The notes beneath the pieces are model-generated. The model was not told the DNA's origin, searched no databases, and saw only the letters and a program-made list of their open reading frames with translations. A program made the translations under genes and the position numbers. A stretch of 64,000 nt of DNA from Phytophthora quininea (lineage: Eukaryota > Oomycota > Peronosporomycetes > Peronosporales > Peronosporaceae): NCBI GenBank assembly GCA_011947345.1, contig JAAVTG010000554.1:992001-1056000 (forward strand). The letters are read 5' to 3'. This document shows positions 22,301 through 32,916 of this stretch, piece after piece (the stretch's first letter is position 1; every line of letters starts with the position of its first letter).

Positions 22301-23283
22301 TGTGCTGGCCGAAAGCTCTGGGAAATTATTTGGATTGCACCGGGAGCACAACGAATTGCAACACCCATGCCCTCAAATGCTTCACCACAAGTTTTATAAG
22401 TCTTCGCGAGATTTTGAATTTCCGGGCTCTCGGTGCTTAGAGTCTTTGGTGGTTTGGCGACCCTAGGCCACCATACCTAGACATGGCACCAGATGATTTA
22501 GACTCACAAAGAATTATTGACACTGAGTGGTTAAAAATGATCAGGCATATAAGGGATGTGATCGAAGCGGAAGCACTAAAGAGATGAGAAAAGCCGGATC
22601 ATTTCGGATTAATCCTTGTAAAGCGAAAATGTCAACAGATCTTTAAACTGGTTTTGCTCTGCCTCCACTGTTTATCATAGAGCAAAAATCTTCGTGCCAC
22701 CACGATATTCTACAGGAAGGGTTTCACGCTTCCTTCTGTAGAGATTCCTTATCGCTCCATTCTTTTTGAAGGCCAAAACCGTTTTAAAGTAAAGAGGTGT
22801 AAACTCAGCGAGATTTAATGATGACTTAAAAGTCATCATTGCTAGCGAAAATACAAAGGGTGTCACTGTCTTCTTTAGAGAGCTCCTCTTTGATTCATCT
22901 CTTGATGCCTGTATATATATATTAGAGGCCATGCATTATATCAAACTGGGCCCTTAGCGACGAGGGAGATGAAGGGGAGAGGTTGCTTGGGGCGGGAGGG
23001 GGAACCAAAGAGTGTGATCTTTCCCCGACCAAGTGCCCTCGGCCAAATGCTTGGCTGAGGGAGCCCCTGTATTATCGCATATCCTTTTGTGTCACTAAGT
23101 CACTAAAGTGGATCTTGCTACTAACTGATACATGCATGCACCGCGGATCGCCTTCGCGTCGGCAGTGGGTGTTGCTGTTTCTAATATGAATTCCGTTAGT
23201 GAAAAATGACCAAGAAATAGCGAGATCCTTGAAAATATAAGCAATGATTGTGGCCGCCAGATACAACGTACGAAAATACAAGA
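19344..23283. other. Gene-poor tract, no recognisable gene
   Basis: About 3.9 kb of AT-richer, irregular sequence. The longest frames (19947-20300 plus, 20553-20783 plus, 21372-21686 minus, 22675-22932 minus) are short and show no domain I know. I see no terminal repeats or target duplications. It is probably decayed mobile or genic DNA. Confidence 0.5.
22817..22840. repeat. Perfect 10-bp inverted repeat
   Basis: AATGATGACT, loop TAAA, then AGTCATCATT. It could form a hairpin. No gene ends here, so its role is unknown. Confidence 0.6.
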
Positions 23284-24147
23284 ATGGGTCCCAAGGCTTT
23301 TCTTCTGGCGTTTGCGGCGCTGTGCGTCACTACAACCGAATCCAGGGTCCCGTTCACGTTACGCTACGTGCCAGGTTTCTTTAAGCAAGGTACCCCGTCT
23401 GCAGACAGACCTACAGCCCACCCAGCGCATTTTGGACTCTTGGATAACGTCTCCTGGGCCGACGTGGACGCCTACATCACTTGGCGAGCATTCCAGGGGA
23501 TTCAAGTCAAACTGCTCCTCTTCCTACGCCACGGACAGGGCATTCACAATGCGGCCGAGGCTGAATACGGCACGGAAGAATGGGAGAGGTATTACCGTAA
23601 ACTGGCCAAGTACACCGACGCCAGACTGACAGATCTAGGCGAGCAGCAGGCGGCGAATGCATCAGTTCGGCTAGACGCCGAATTGGAAAAGGGACTGCAG
23701 GTGGCGAAGGTGGTGGTGTCTCCATTGGAACGCACATTGCACACCGCCATGATCGCGTATCGACACCACGAGGAGATCCCAAAGCAGTCGATGGAGTGGC
23801 CTCGCGAGACCATCGGTGTCTGTACGTGTGACCTGCGCGGCACAATTTCCTCCAAGGCGGCACAGTATCCAAGCGTGAGCTTTGATGATTTCTGGAGCGA
23901 TGCAGATCCGTGGTGGACACCAACCGAGCGGGAAACGGAGCTGCATATTGATGACCGAGCTCGCATCTTCCTGAACCGTGTCTTCTATGGGACCCAGGCC
24001 GCGCATATAGGCGTGGTGAGTCATGGAGGGATGGCAAACGCCGTCATGAGGGTTATTGGGCACCGAGCATACAGCGTGTCTACAGCTGAAGTAATTCCGT
24101 TTTTGGTGGAGGACAGTGAGCTCTCTGTTGTCCTGCTTGGTTTATAA
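23284..24147 (+). CDS. Secreted histidine phosphatase (phosphoglycerate-mutase-like)
   Basis: An intact, intronless 287-aa protein. The start at ATG 23284 is chosen because it opens on a classic signal peptide (MGPKAFLLAFAALCVTTTES) instead of the unlikely 12-residue extension upstream. The RHG motif LRHGQG is at about residues 81-86, the SPLERTLHTA substrate-loop motif in the middle, and the second catalytic His in VVSHGG at about residue 247. These define the histidine phosphatase superfamily, PMU1/phosphoglycerate-mutase-like branch. Family members remove phosphate from varied substrates through a phospho-histidine; the substrate here cannot be told. Export or endomembrane location follows from the signal peptide. 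It faces the prolyl-tRNA synthetase tail-to-tail with 57 bp between stops. I see no RxLR-type motif after the signal. Confidence 0.85.
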   Translation: MGPKAFLLAFAALCVTTTESRVPFTLRYVPGFFKQGTPSADRPTAHPAHFGLLDNVSWADVDAYITWRAFQGIQVKLLLFLRHGQGIHNAAEAEYGTEEWERYYRKLAKYTDARLTDLGEQQAANASVRLDAELEKGLQVAKVVVSPLERTLHTAMIAYRHHEEIPKQSMEWPRETIGVCTCDLRGTISSKAAQYPSVSFDDFWSDADPWWTPTERETELHIDDRARIFLNRVFYGTQAAHIGVVSHGGMANAVMRVIGHRAYSVSTAEVIPFLVEDSELSVVLLGL

Positions 24148-24204
24148 TTGGGCGATCTTCGGTCCACCAGTTGAAGCAAGAGATCAACAAAGCTTTCTCG
24201 AGTT

Positions 24205-26168
24205 CTAATCTATCCTCTTGTTTATACCAAGCCGGTGGTGCCTATAAGTTGCCTTGGTGAACACGCTCAGCAAAAAGGCCGACAGATTTTCCGGTGGCAA
24301 GAACACTTTCTCCATCGTGACTCGCGTTTGCACCTCTACAAGACCTTCCTTGGTATAGCGTCTGCCGACGACAACACGGTACGGGTATCCGATAAGCTCC
24401 GACTCGGCCAGTTTTGACCCGGGGCTTTCCGCCAGCGGTCGTCAAGTAAAACATCGTCCCGCCCAAGGCCGGATACCTCTCCCGACGCAAGTTTGCCAGC
24501 AATATCCCAAGCTGCTTGAGAAATAGGGTCTTCTTGCTTCTTACCACCGATAGACATGACCAACACCTTGAACGGCGCGATTTCGGTCGGCCACACAATG
24601 CCGTACTTGTCATGAGAGGACTCAACGGCTGCTGCAATAAGCCGCGTCACTCCGAGACCGTAGCAGCCCATTTCTAGCGGGTGCTTGTTGTTCTTGGCGT
24701 CCGTGTACGTAGCGCCAAAAGGCTCCGAGTACTTTTGGCCGAGATAGAACACATGACCGACTTCAATTCCACGCTTGTCCTCAAGCACTGCGGTTTTACC
24801 GCCACTACACCGAGGGCAATGATCGCCAGCTTGCGCAAGACGGAAGTGACCCCATGCTACGTGCGCGTTCTGCTGCTGGTTTGCTATGCACTCAACAGCG
24901 GTACACAGCACCTTGACAGCAGGGGCCATGCATTTGTCGTGTTTGAGCGAGTCGTCCATCAGAATGTGCAGCTCAGTCGAATTACAGTGCTCTACCAGCA
25001 TATCAATGGCTTTCGCCTTGTTCTTAATCAATTCGCCTTCATTGCCGTCGAAGAAAGGCTTGACTGAGAGCTCATTCACTTTCCGATCATGGCGAGCGAA
25101 ACATACGGCCAACCGACGCGGTGATGCCTCGTTGCCTTCACCGTTGTTATCACCTTCAGCACCATGGCTCTCCGCCACATCTTGAATTAATTTGAAAGAG
25201 AATCCCTGCAATCCTGCAGTTTCTTGCAGCTTCAACACCGTCCCCCACATCTCTCCACTACCGGGCCGCATCTGCTCCTCCAATTGTGCAATAACGCCAG
25301 CCAGCTCCACCTGCTCCTCGCCATTCTGTTCACTCTGCTGTTCCAATTCTGGGGGCAATCGACCTTCAGCTTTCTCCACGTTAGCGGCATAGTTGCAATC
25401 TGGCGACGCACATGATAGGATCGCGTCTTCACCAGTATCCGCCAGCACGTGGAACTCGTGGGACAAATTGCCGCCAATGCTTCCTGAGTCTGCCTCCACT
25501 CGCTTCACTGGTAGTCTCAGTCTCTGCAGCAGCAGTCGATTGTAGGCCTCCGTGATCTCCTGGTAGCTCTTCAGTGCACCCTCGTACGTCGCGTCAAACG
25601 AGTACATGTCCTTCATGATAAACTCCCTGGCGCGCAGCAGGCCGAATCGCGGGCGGATTTCGTCGCGGAACTTGCGGCCGATCTGATACAAACGCAGCGA
25701 CGTGTCTGTCGAGCCCGCCACGTTGTAGTTGGCTGCCACCAGACTCGTGATGCTCTCTTCATGGGTGGGTCCTAACGCTAGCACGTCCCCGCGACGGTCC
25801 GATAGCGCCATGAGCTCGGGCCCGCGGGTCTGCCAGCGTCCCGACTGCTTCCAGAGCTCGGACGGGATCAGCACCGGCAGGTCCACGCGGTTGCCGCCCG
25901 CCCGCAGCATCTCGTCGTCAATCAGGTCCTCCAGCTTGCGCACCACGCGCCGCCCGAGCGGCAGGAGCGCGAACACTCCATGGCCGCTCTTGCGCACGAA
26001 GCCGGCGCGCAGCAGCAGCTGGTGGCTGGGTACGGCGGCATCCGACGGCGCTTGCCTTTCGGTGGGGGCCCACAGCATGGAGCGCAGAGCGCATGGAGCG
26101 CTGGATAGTGAACGCGAGGACGCCAGGCAACGCACGGGGACGCGCAGCGAGCGGCGAGCAGCCCACAT
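24205..26168 (-). CDS. Prolyl-tRNA synthetase, mitochondrial/bacterial type, one apparent frameshift
   Basis: Attaches proline to tRNA-Pro. Starts at 26168 with an Arg/Ser-rich mitochondrial-type presequence (MWAARRSLRVPVRCLASSRS). The class II core follows: GHGVFALLPLGRRV, GPTHEESIT, RPRFGLLRAREFIMKDMYSFD (motif 2 region), an inserted domain, then the motif 3 match EMGCYGLGVTRLI (about 24650-24690). The anticodon-binding domain follows (IAPFKVLVMSIGG). The frame breaks near 24416: one base short in the segment after WRKAPG. After the break it continues as ESELIGYPYRVVVGRRYTKE to LGINKRID and stop TAG at 24205-24207. With that base the length is about 654 aa, normal for the family. The identity is certain; whether the break is real is not. 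Confidence 0.9.
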
Positions 26169-26450
26169 GACAACGAAGGCAACAATCTGCGGTCGTGTGT
26201 TACGCGGACAAACGGTACTGTACCAGATTTTAGGATGAAACTAGATTTAGGAAGGTCATGGCTCCGAGCACTTCCCATCACAGGGTCAAGCGCGCTCTCA
26301 GAGCTCGCCCGGACGGCAGTGCATGCTTGGCTATGCAGCACACGTGCCCCAACGTGAACGGAAAAGGTCATCGCAATCAAGTCGCTGGTGGTGTTCACTT
26401 CGCCCATATTTGCTGACGCCATCGGTCCAATGTGTCGGAGCATTCGTCTG

Positions 26451-26466
26451 TCATTCGTAAATCTCC
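26451..26466 (+). promoter_or_regulatory. Oomycete-type core promoter (Inr plus FPR-like)
   Basis: TCATTCG followed by TAAATCTCC, 18-34 bp before ATG 26485. It matches the known oomycete initiator (YTCAYTYY) plus flanking promoter region arrangement, so the pseudogene downstream kept its promoter. Confidence 0.45.
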
Positions 26467-26484
26467 ATTGACCAAGTCTACAAG

Positions 26485-27104
26485 ATGACCCTCGCCAAGC
26501 TGTTTACCCCACTGACGCTCGGTGGCGAGAACCCCGTCCAGATGAAGCACCGTGTGGTGATGCCTCTGTTTACACGTTTGCGGTGCGGAGACCGAGTTTG
26601 TGTGACAACACCAACAAGAGGAGTGACAAATACGGCGGCTCGATTGAGAATCGCGCGCGTTTCATGATCGAAGCTCTCGAAGGCATCCTCTCCATGGTAG
26701 ACTCGAGCAAAGTGGGAATTCGCCTGTCTCCCTTCGGCATCACCTTCGGATGCACCGACTCCAATCCTCGCGGGACGTACGGCTACATTGTTAAGAAGCT
26801 GAACGGCTACAACATGGCGTACTTGCATGTCGTGGAGCCGTTCGGTTGGGAGGTCACTGGAAAAATGGTGCCAGAAGGCGGCATCTCGCCGGTGTTCCGT
26901 CCGCTCTACAATGGCCCGCTCATTGCTACTGGAGGCTTCGACCGCGAAAGCGCCATCAAGGCTGTTGAGGACGGAACCGATGATTTGATCGGCTTTGGTC
27001 GGGACTTCATCGGCAACCCAGATCTGGTGAAGCGTCTTCAGCTGAACAAGCCGCTCAACTCGTACAACCAAAAAACGTCCTCGAGGACAACTAAGGCAGC
27101 TTGT
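26485..27104 (+). pseudogene. Old Yellow Enzyme / NADH:flavin oxidoreductase pseudogene with internal deletion
   Basis: The first 35 codons are a good OYE start (MTLAKLFTPLTLGGENPVQM, then RVVMPLFTRLR, normally followed by a gap of some 150 residues). The sequence jumps, in a different frame, to the DNTNKRSDKYGGSIENRARF motif near 26605. It then continues with the barrel C-terminal half (VGIRLSPFGITFG, YLHVVEPFGWEVTG, IATGGFDRESAIKAVEDG, DLIGFGRDFIGNPDLVKRL). The FMN- and substrate-binding middle is missing, and the last residues (TSSRTTKAAC) do not match the usual end. It cannot fold as an active enzyme. A LINE fragment was later inserted just behind it. Confidence 0.85.
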
Positions 27105-27121
27105 TGATAATGAATAAAGCC
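27105..27121. repeat. Target-site duplication of the LINE fragment, left copy
   Basis: TGATAATGAATAAAGCC, identical to 28026-28042. Confidence 0.85.
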
Positions 27122-28025
27122 CACGAAATCCCGTGGACTGTACCGGCGAAAACTAGGAACCGCAACATCTTGTGGAAACTGAAACGACAAGTCAAGCAGC
27201 GATATCGACAGAGCGCTGAGGTGCAATTACACCACATAATCACCAAGTTGGAACTGAAAGCCGAAAAAATGAATGGATCAGAGAAGTGCTCGGACAAACC
27301 CCGAAGCAGCTATGAACGCATGCGTCAATGCTAACCGACTATCAGGTATGGGTCAATTACCGAGTTGCCACGCAACAACTCAATCTGTATTACCCAGGAA
27401 AGGAAGAGCAACCAGGATGCCCTGTAGATATGGACTGCAACAGTCGACATGTCGATATACCGCACATTGTGTGGGACTGCCGACGAGCTCGGCAATTCTG
27501 GCGATTCCTTTTAACTCACTGGTTTGGATGCGCGATATCGGAGGAAGAGATCCAGTGGTTCAGCAGGAACATAGCCCAACGAAAAGCTCCTCCAATCAGC
27601 GAGGAATTCATCCGTCAAATGCGAGCAATGTACGGTCAATTCAACAAGGAAACGGAAACGGCGGCCCAACGAATGTGGTGGGCTATGTGCAGCATAGCGA
27701 TAACCTTGCTTTGGCAGACCCGCAACAGCATAGTACATGAAGGCAAGTCGTGGACGGCGCAACACCAAGTGAAGAGTATGTGGGTAAAATGCTTAAGGCA
27801 AATACATGCTGTTGCTTGGAAAGAAGCACACAGACCACAAAGCAGGATGCAAGGAATATATCTCAGACTGGTCGTGGACTGTCTGGATAGCATGCCCGAA
27901 GCTCCCGACCGGAAACTGTCGTACGTTTTCAAGCGGCCCAAGACGAACCAACGATGCTACATCGATTGAAGCTGCATCAAGGAGACTAATAACTAAACGT
28001 TAAATAGTCGACCTTCCTCTCTCTC
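27122..28025 (+). mobile_element. 5'-truncated LINE (non-LTR retrotransposon) insertion
   Basis: 904 bp flanked by a perfect 17-bp duplication (27105-27121 and 28026-28042). The interior encodes only the far C-terminus of a LINE polyprotein: an open frame 27328-27969 with the zinc-finger pattern C-x5-C-x8-H-x4-C followed by RRARQFW (zf-RVT). This follows the reverse transcriptase in LINE proteins. No reverse transcriptase core is present, as expected after incomplete reverse transcription. The 3' end is a CT run (CCTCTCTCTC) with no poly(A). Confidence 0.85.
27328..27969 (+). pseudogene. LINE polyprotein, C-terminal zinc-finger fragment
   Basis: 213 codons open. It has CPVDMDC, then HIVWDCRRARQFWRFLLTHW (zf-RVT), then a Trp-rich helical tail ending in KRPKTNQRCYID. 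It lacks the endonuclease and reverse transcriptase domains and any sensible start, so it is a fragment and not a gene. Confidence 0.8.
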
Positions 28026-28042
28026 TGATAATGAATAAAGCC
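28026..28042. repeat. Target-site duplication of the LINE fragment, right copy
   Basis: Identical to 27105-27121. Confidence 0.85.
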
Positions 28043-28299
28043 ATACCCAAGTTTAATCGCGCTGGGATTACTGCAGCTTGGCCTGATGCAGACACAAAGT
28101 GCCAGGACAACAAACACGGCGAAGAACCACGTTCTGCTAAGTTTTCTGTGCTATTGACGTTGTTGGTAAAGCTGCCTTACTACGAAGTGCACGACATGCA
28201 AACAATACAGAGTCGCCCACTAGGGCAGCGAGAACGGAGCACGACAAGGCGCAATATTCGCGCGCATATAGCGTATCCGCCTCGCCCAAACTTCGCCCC
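28043..28299. other. Short spacer, nothing recognised
   Basis: Lies between the LINE duplication and the UGPase-PGM stop. No domain seen on either strand. Confidence 0.5.
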
Positions 28300-31200
28300 T
28301 TAGGTGATAACCGTGGGCTCCTTGCGGCCAGTCTCCTTCTCAAGGTTCGATAGCGTCAGACCCACCTCGATCAGAGGTGCAAGGGCAGCAGCGGCGTTCT
28401 GGTCCAGATTGCCCGTCGGCTGCTCGTACTTCTCGATGTACATACGGATAGTGGCGCCGGCCACACCCGTTCCCGACAGGCGGAACACCACACGCGAGCC
28501 GTCCTCGAAGATGAAGCGGATGCCCTGGTGCGACGACACGCTGCCGTCCACAGGGTCCGTGTACTCGAACTCGTCGGCCGTCTTCACCTTGAAGCCGTTC
28601 TGCTCCTTGCCCACAACGCCATCGAACTTGGTCATCTTGGCGAACATGCCCTCGGCAGCGGCCTTGTCCACGTTCTCATAGTCGTAACGGCAGTAGTAGT
28701 TACGGCCGTATTTCTTCCAGTGGTCACGGACAATGTCCTCGACGGTCACGAGCGGAGCACCGTCCACCTGCTTCGACGCCAGGATCGACAGCCACGCCAG
28801 CACGGCCCACATGCCATCCTTCTCGCGGATGTGGTTCGAACCCGTGCCGAAGCTCTCCTCACCGCAAATGAACGGAGTGTAGTCCTCCTTGCCGTAGACA
28901 ACGTTGGAGTCCATGAGGTTGCCAAAGAACTTCCAGCCGGTCGGCACTTCGAAGAATGGCACTCCCAGCTTCTTGGCGACAAGGTCAACAGCACCGCTGG
29001 TAGGCATCGAACGAGCCACACCACGCAATCCGTTCTTGAAGAACGGGATCACAGTGCAGTTAGCAGCGATGATGGCCAGCGAGTCCGAGGGCGTCACGAA
29101 GAAGCGCGTACCCAGAATCATGTTACGGTCAGCATCGCCGTCCCAGGCAGCGCCAAACGAAGGAGGCTCCTGGTCCTGGCCAGTCACGGGCAGCCCCTTG
29201 GCGTCAACGCCCATGACCTTAATCAAAGCCTTGGCGTACGTGAGGTTGGGGTCGGCGTGGCCGCCGCCAAAGTCCTCCAAAGGAGTGGCGTTCTGCAGAC
29301 ACGACTCGTCGCAGCCCAGCTCCTCCACAAACACGCGGCGAGCGTACGGCCCGTTCACTCCCGACATGGCGTCCACCACGAACGTAAAGTCGGGGCGCGA
29401 TACCAGCTTCTTGATAGCGTGGAAGTCGAAAATGTTCTTCAGCAAGGTCACGTGATGCTCAGCCGAGTCGAACACCTCGATCGTGATCGTGCGACTGCCA
29501 TCGTCGGCGGCCACAGTCGTCGTGCCGATCGTGCTCACGTCTACCGTGGGGAAGTCCGCGGCGAGCTTGTACGAGGAAATCACCTTCGAAATAGTGAAGA
29601 CCTCGTTCGTCACCTTCTCCGGAGCAGGGCCACCGTTCTCGCAGTTGTATTTAATGCCAAAGTCCTCGTTCGGGCCACCGGGGTTGTGGCTAGCCGACAG
29701 GATAAACGCACCGAAGGCAACGCTGCCGCCCTCGCGCTCGCGAACAACGGCCGACACACAGGGCGTGCTCAGCAGACCGTCCTTGCCGATCCAAAGGCGG
29801 TCAACACCCGCGGCAACAGCCATCTTAATGATGATTTGGATGGCATCCTTGTTGAAGTAACGGCCATCGCCGGACACCACAAGGGTACCACCGTGCAGGT
29901 CCTTAGCGGGAAGAGCGTCAAACACCGACTGCACGAAGTTCTGCAGGTAGTTGTCGCTCATGAAAACCTTGGTCTTCTTACGCAGACCAGAGGTGCCGGG
30001 CTTCTGGTCCTGGAACGGGACCGTCTTCACGGTCGTGACTTTAAGCTTGCCCAGCCCTTCTGTTCCGACAGGTCCACAGTCGTGTCCTTGTACGTTCCGG
30101 CAAGAACAGTCTTCTGCTCAGAGCTCGTGTTTACAACCTCCACGGAGCCCTCGAACACAACACCAGGCGCGAAGCCGACATCGCCCGAGATCTTTAGGCG
30201 GTCGCACTTGATCAGCGACGGCACGTTGCCACGCACCGCAGCCTCTAGCTGCTGCACCAGCTTGAATTTCTTCGAGTCCAGGGACACAATGGGGCCACAC
30301 CCTCGCGCTCGGGGGCGAGCACCGGTCGGTAGTCCTCCGTGATGACATAGGCGTCCGAACGCAGAAGGATCAGGTCGTCGCACTTCTTCACGGGGGCGAA
30401 ACGCGTGCGAGGGACACACACAGCGCCAGCGCCGTCGAAGCACTCGATGGCAGCACCCATGGCGGTCTCCAACTGGAATACGGGCGTCGAGCTGGAGTCC
30501 TTGGGGTCCACAGTCTTGGAGTTCTTAATCATGGGCAGGCGGATGACGCCGCCCTGCTTGGCCAGCTCCTCCTGCAGCTTGTCCAGACGGATCCACAGGT
30601 TGTTCGTGTTGAAGTAACGGTGCTTCGTAATGTTCTGGAACTCCTTCTCGTCCTCGTCAGCGCACTGGGCGGACTCGCGAAGGATGAGGCGGCCGTCGGC
30701 CGTGCGCTCGGCCAGGTGGCCACCCTTCTTGTCGTTCTCCGTGCGCTCGCAGCACTCCATGAGGAAGGGCTTGCCCGACTGCGCAAAGTACGTCAGCAGG
30801 TCCAGGTCCAGCGTAGCGCCCAGGTTGTCCGAGTTGGACACGAACATGTACTTGACGCCGTCGGCGACCAGCTTGTCCAGCTTGCCAGACCCGGCCAGCG
30901 ACGCGTACAGGTCGCCGTGTCCGGGCGGGCACCACTCCTTGGACGGGTTTGGCGGGTACGCGGCAGGCTCGAGCGTGGCAGCGTTCACCTTGGGCACCTT
31001 GTTCTGCAGCAGCTCCAGGGCCTCGTCCTCGACCAACTCTGGGTACTTTTGCAGGTAGTCGAGCGTGTCGGCGCTGGTGCTGAAGCTGTTCATGAGCACG
31101 AAGCGCACGTTCGACTTGTGGGCGCTGCGCAGCTCCGTCACCTGCTTGGCCATGATGTCCAGGAAGGTGTCGTCGCCCTTGACGGTCAGCAGCGACTTGG

Positions 31201-31474
31201 CCTTGTCCAGGCCCATGCTGGTGCCCAGGCCGCCGTTCAGCTTGAGCACGACCGTCTCCTTGAGCAGCGCCGGGTCGGCCGTGACGCTGGCGCGGATGCT
31301 GTCGGCCTTGTCTTCGAGGTAGGGCAGGTTGTCGGCGGGCGTGATGGAGCTCTCGGCGATCATGCCCGTCTCGCCGCTCACCAGCGCCTCGTACGAGTAC
31401 TGGAAGGCCTTGATGGCCTCGGTGGACAGGCCGGCGGCCTGCATCTTGGCGCGATAGGCGTCGAAGGTGGCCAT
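28300..31474 (-). CDS. Bifunctional UDP-glucose pyrophosphorylase / phosphoglucomutase fusion
   Basis: One polypeptide making UDP-glucose from glucose-6-phosphate in two steps, feeding glucan and glycoprotein synthesis. ATG 31474 opens the UGPase half: LKLNGGLGTSMG nucleotide loop (about residue 80), LMNSFSTS, PPGHGDLYASL, SNSDNLGA, FAPVKKCDDL, then a beta-helix tail. The PGM half follows: SASHNPGG catalytic serine (about 593), DGDADRN metal loop (about 781), CGEESFG (about 873), FRLSGTG phosphate site near the end. The PGM frame has no ATG of its own until 23 codons in, and no stop separates the halves, so fusion is the natural reading. Two single-base breaks (near 30295 and 30055) interrupt the frame. 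With them the length is exactly 1058 codons plus stop. Fused UGP/PGM is known in stramenopiles such as diatoms. Confidence 0.9.
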
Positions 31475-32180
31475 GTTCGTCTTGCGAAGTGAACGGGGCA
31501 CACGCGGCAGACTAGGGAGGGTGGGGGTGGGGAGACTCAAGCCGAAGATCTTCGTCTTTGCGCTTGCGTTCCGATTCGGGAATGAACACCGAACTACTGC
31601 TTGTGCTTGGCGAAGGAGCTTTGCGCTTGGTCGACTTCTCGAGAATGCGAAGGGGGAGGGAAACCAAAGATCTGCATACTTATTTGGTCCATACTTATTT
31701 GTGTACACAAGATTATTTGTGTAAAACCATTTTGGCCAATCACAGCACGCCCACCAAATCAGATATAAATGTACTGCAGCCAAGTACGTGGCGCTCATGA
31801 GACATTGGGTCTTGCTGTGAGGGAGCACTCGAGTCGAACCGCGTTCGAGCGCGAGCGAAAGGATCGTCGCAGCGCTGCAGGCTGGAGCCACGCGGCTCGG
31901 GCGTTCCTGCATGGGTGTTCCTTCATGGGGCTTGAAAATATTAGCTCGTGTTGTTGAGCACGGGCTCCGGCGTCCACGTGGCCAAGCCGCGCGCAAAGCT
32001 CGGGCAAGCGCCTGCAGAGCTCGGGCGGCTGTTGTTGTTGTGGGGTCGTGGCAGGCGAATCTTTCCGTTTGACCTGCACGGCTGCGACGTGCGGGGAAGG
32101 CAGATCGACTCGGTACAAGTCGCGCCTTGCTCGCCCTTCGCACGAAGAAGACCAGCACACGCCACTTGCTGCCTTCTGCT
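31475..32180. other. Probable 5' region of UGPase-PGM
   Basis: The UGPase frame stays open upstream to 32158 but reads as low-complexity Arg/Ser/Pro and crosses a CCAAT (about 31734) and TATAAA (about 31763) pair, so I treat it as untranslated. The CCAAT/TATA pair is oriented towards plus, which may suit a divergent transcript. Confidence 0.4.
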
Positions 32181-32916
32181 GTTGCAAGGTGCTGGGATAG
32201 AATCTACAGCGGCGTCTTCAACAACAACAAGATTTGGTGCATGCTCGATGGGAAAAAGATCGTGCCAACCGAAGCTGCATAGGGAGCCACGAGGCGATTG
32301 CTCTTCGCGTTGCCGCGCGCCGACGGCGAGGCTTTCACCGCCATCTACCATTGGGTGGTCTTCGACAGGCACTTGCACTCACACGACGAAAGGCGACGGT
32401 AAGGCAAGCACATCCTGGCCATCGAGGACCTTCTGCATTGATATCTAACGACGCGATTGCCCTTCCTGCCGAGCGCCAACACGCAGAAAAGTTAACGCTG
32501 CTACTCACCCACCCAAAAATGCTGCAGCACCAGCAGCAGCGATTTCCATCGCGGAGAAGCAATGCCCCCGTACGGCAAGAAGTGTCAATGGACACGCCAA
32601 CCGGTGGTGACAATTGTCAAGCCGGGTTCGAAGTACCTCGTCGGCATGCATTCGAGCTGCTGACCGTGCTGGTCGGCTCAGGATGCGCACACCGGTATTG
32701 GACAGCGAAGCCCAGCAAACCCTCTTCTTCGTCGGCTTTGCTAAGGAATGCCAAGGGCTAGCTCAACTGTTGTGCGCCGCAGCGATCGATAGCGTATTGG
32801 ACCAAGGCCGTCAAGTAAGCCGATTGAGGTTCCCTCACTTACTCACTGTTCACTTACTGCGATGCTAACGACAACAGCACAGCAAGTGTCTGACGCAAAA
32901 GGACTTGGTTTGACCA
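32181..32916 (+). pseudogene. Unrecognised coding-like segment, possibly a decayed or mis-sequenced gene
   Basis: I do not recognise the product. Protein-like runs occur on plus: DRIYSGVFNNNKIWCMLDGK (about 32196-32255), an in-frame TAG at 32278, then LLFALPRADGEAFTAIYHWV (about 32300-32360) to a GTAAGG donor near 32397. Downstream come MPPYGKKCQWTRQPVVTIVK (about 32560-32620), and, after one frame change, PVLDSEAQQTLFFVGFAKEC (about 32690-32750). A GTAAGC donor at 32815 and AACAG acceptor at about 32878 would add a short end (HSKCLTQKDLV, stop near 32914). The splice signals fit other genes here. The stop codon and frame change mean either decay or the base errors seen elsewhere. Confidence 0.35.

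Noticed and set aside
23036..23062. Hairpin CCCTCGGCCAA/TTGGCTGAGGG as a small RNA gene or terminator
   Set aside because: Short stem with a mismatch, no neighbouring promoter boxes or T run; insufficient evidence.
28528..30342. Long plus-strand open frame of about 600 codons opposite the PGM gene
   Set aside because: It mirrors the GC-rich codons of PGM and has no domain. The minus strand matches phosphoglucomutase throughout.
30620..31492. Plus-strand open frame of 290 codons opposite UGPase
   Set aside because: His/Val/Arg-rich antisense shadow of a well-conserved gene.
31475..32158. N-terminal extension of UGPase by about 228 codons
   Set aside because: Low-complexity Arg/Ser/Pro reading across CCAAT and TATA elements. 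The family start MATFDAYRAKMQ at 31474 fits better.
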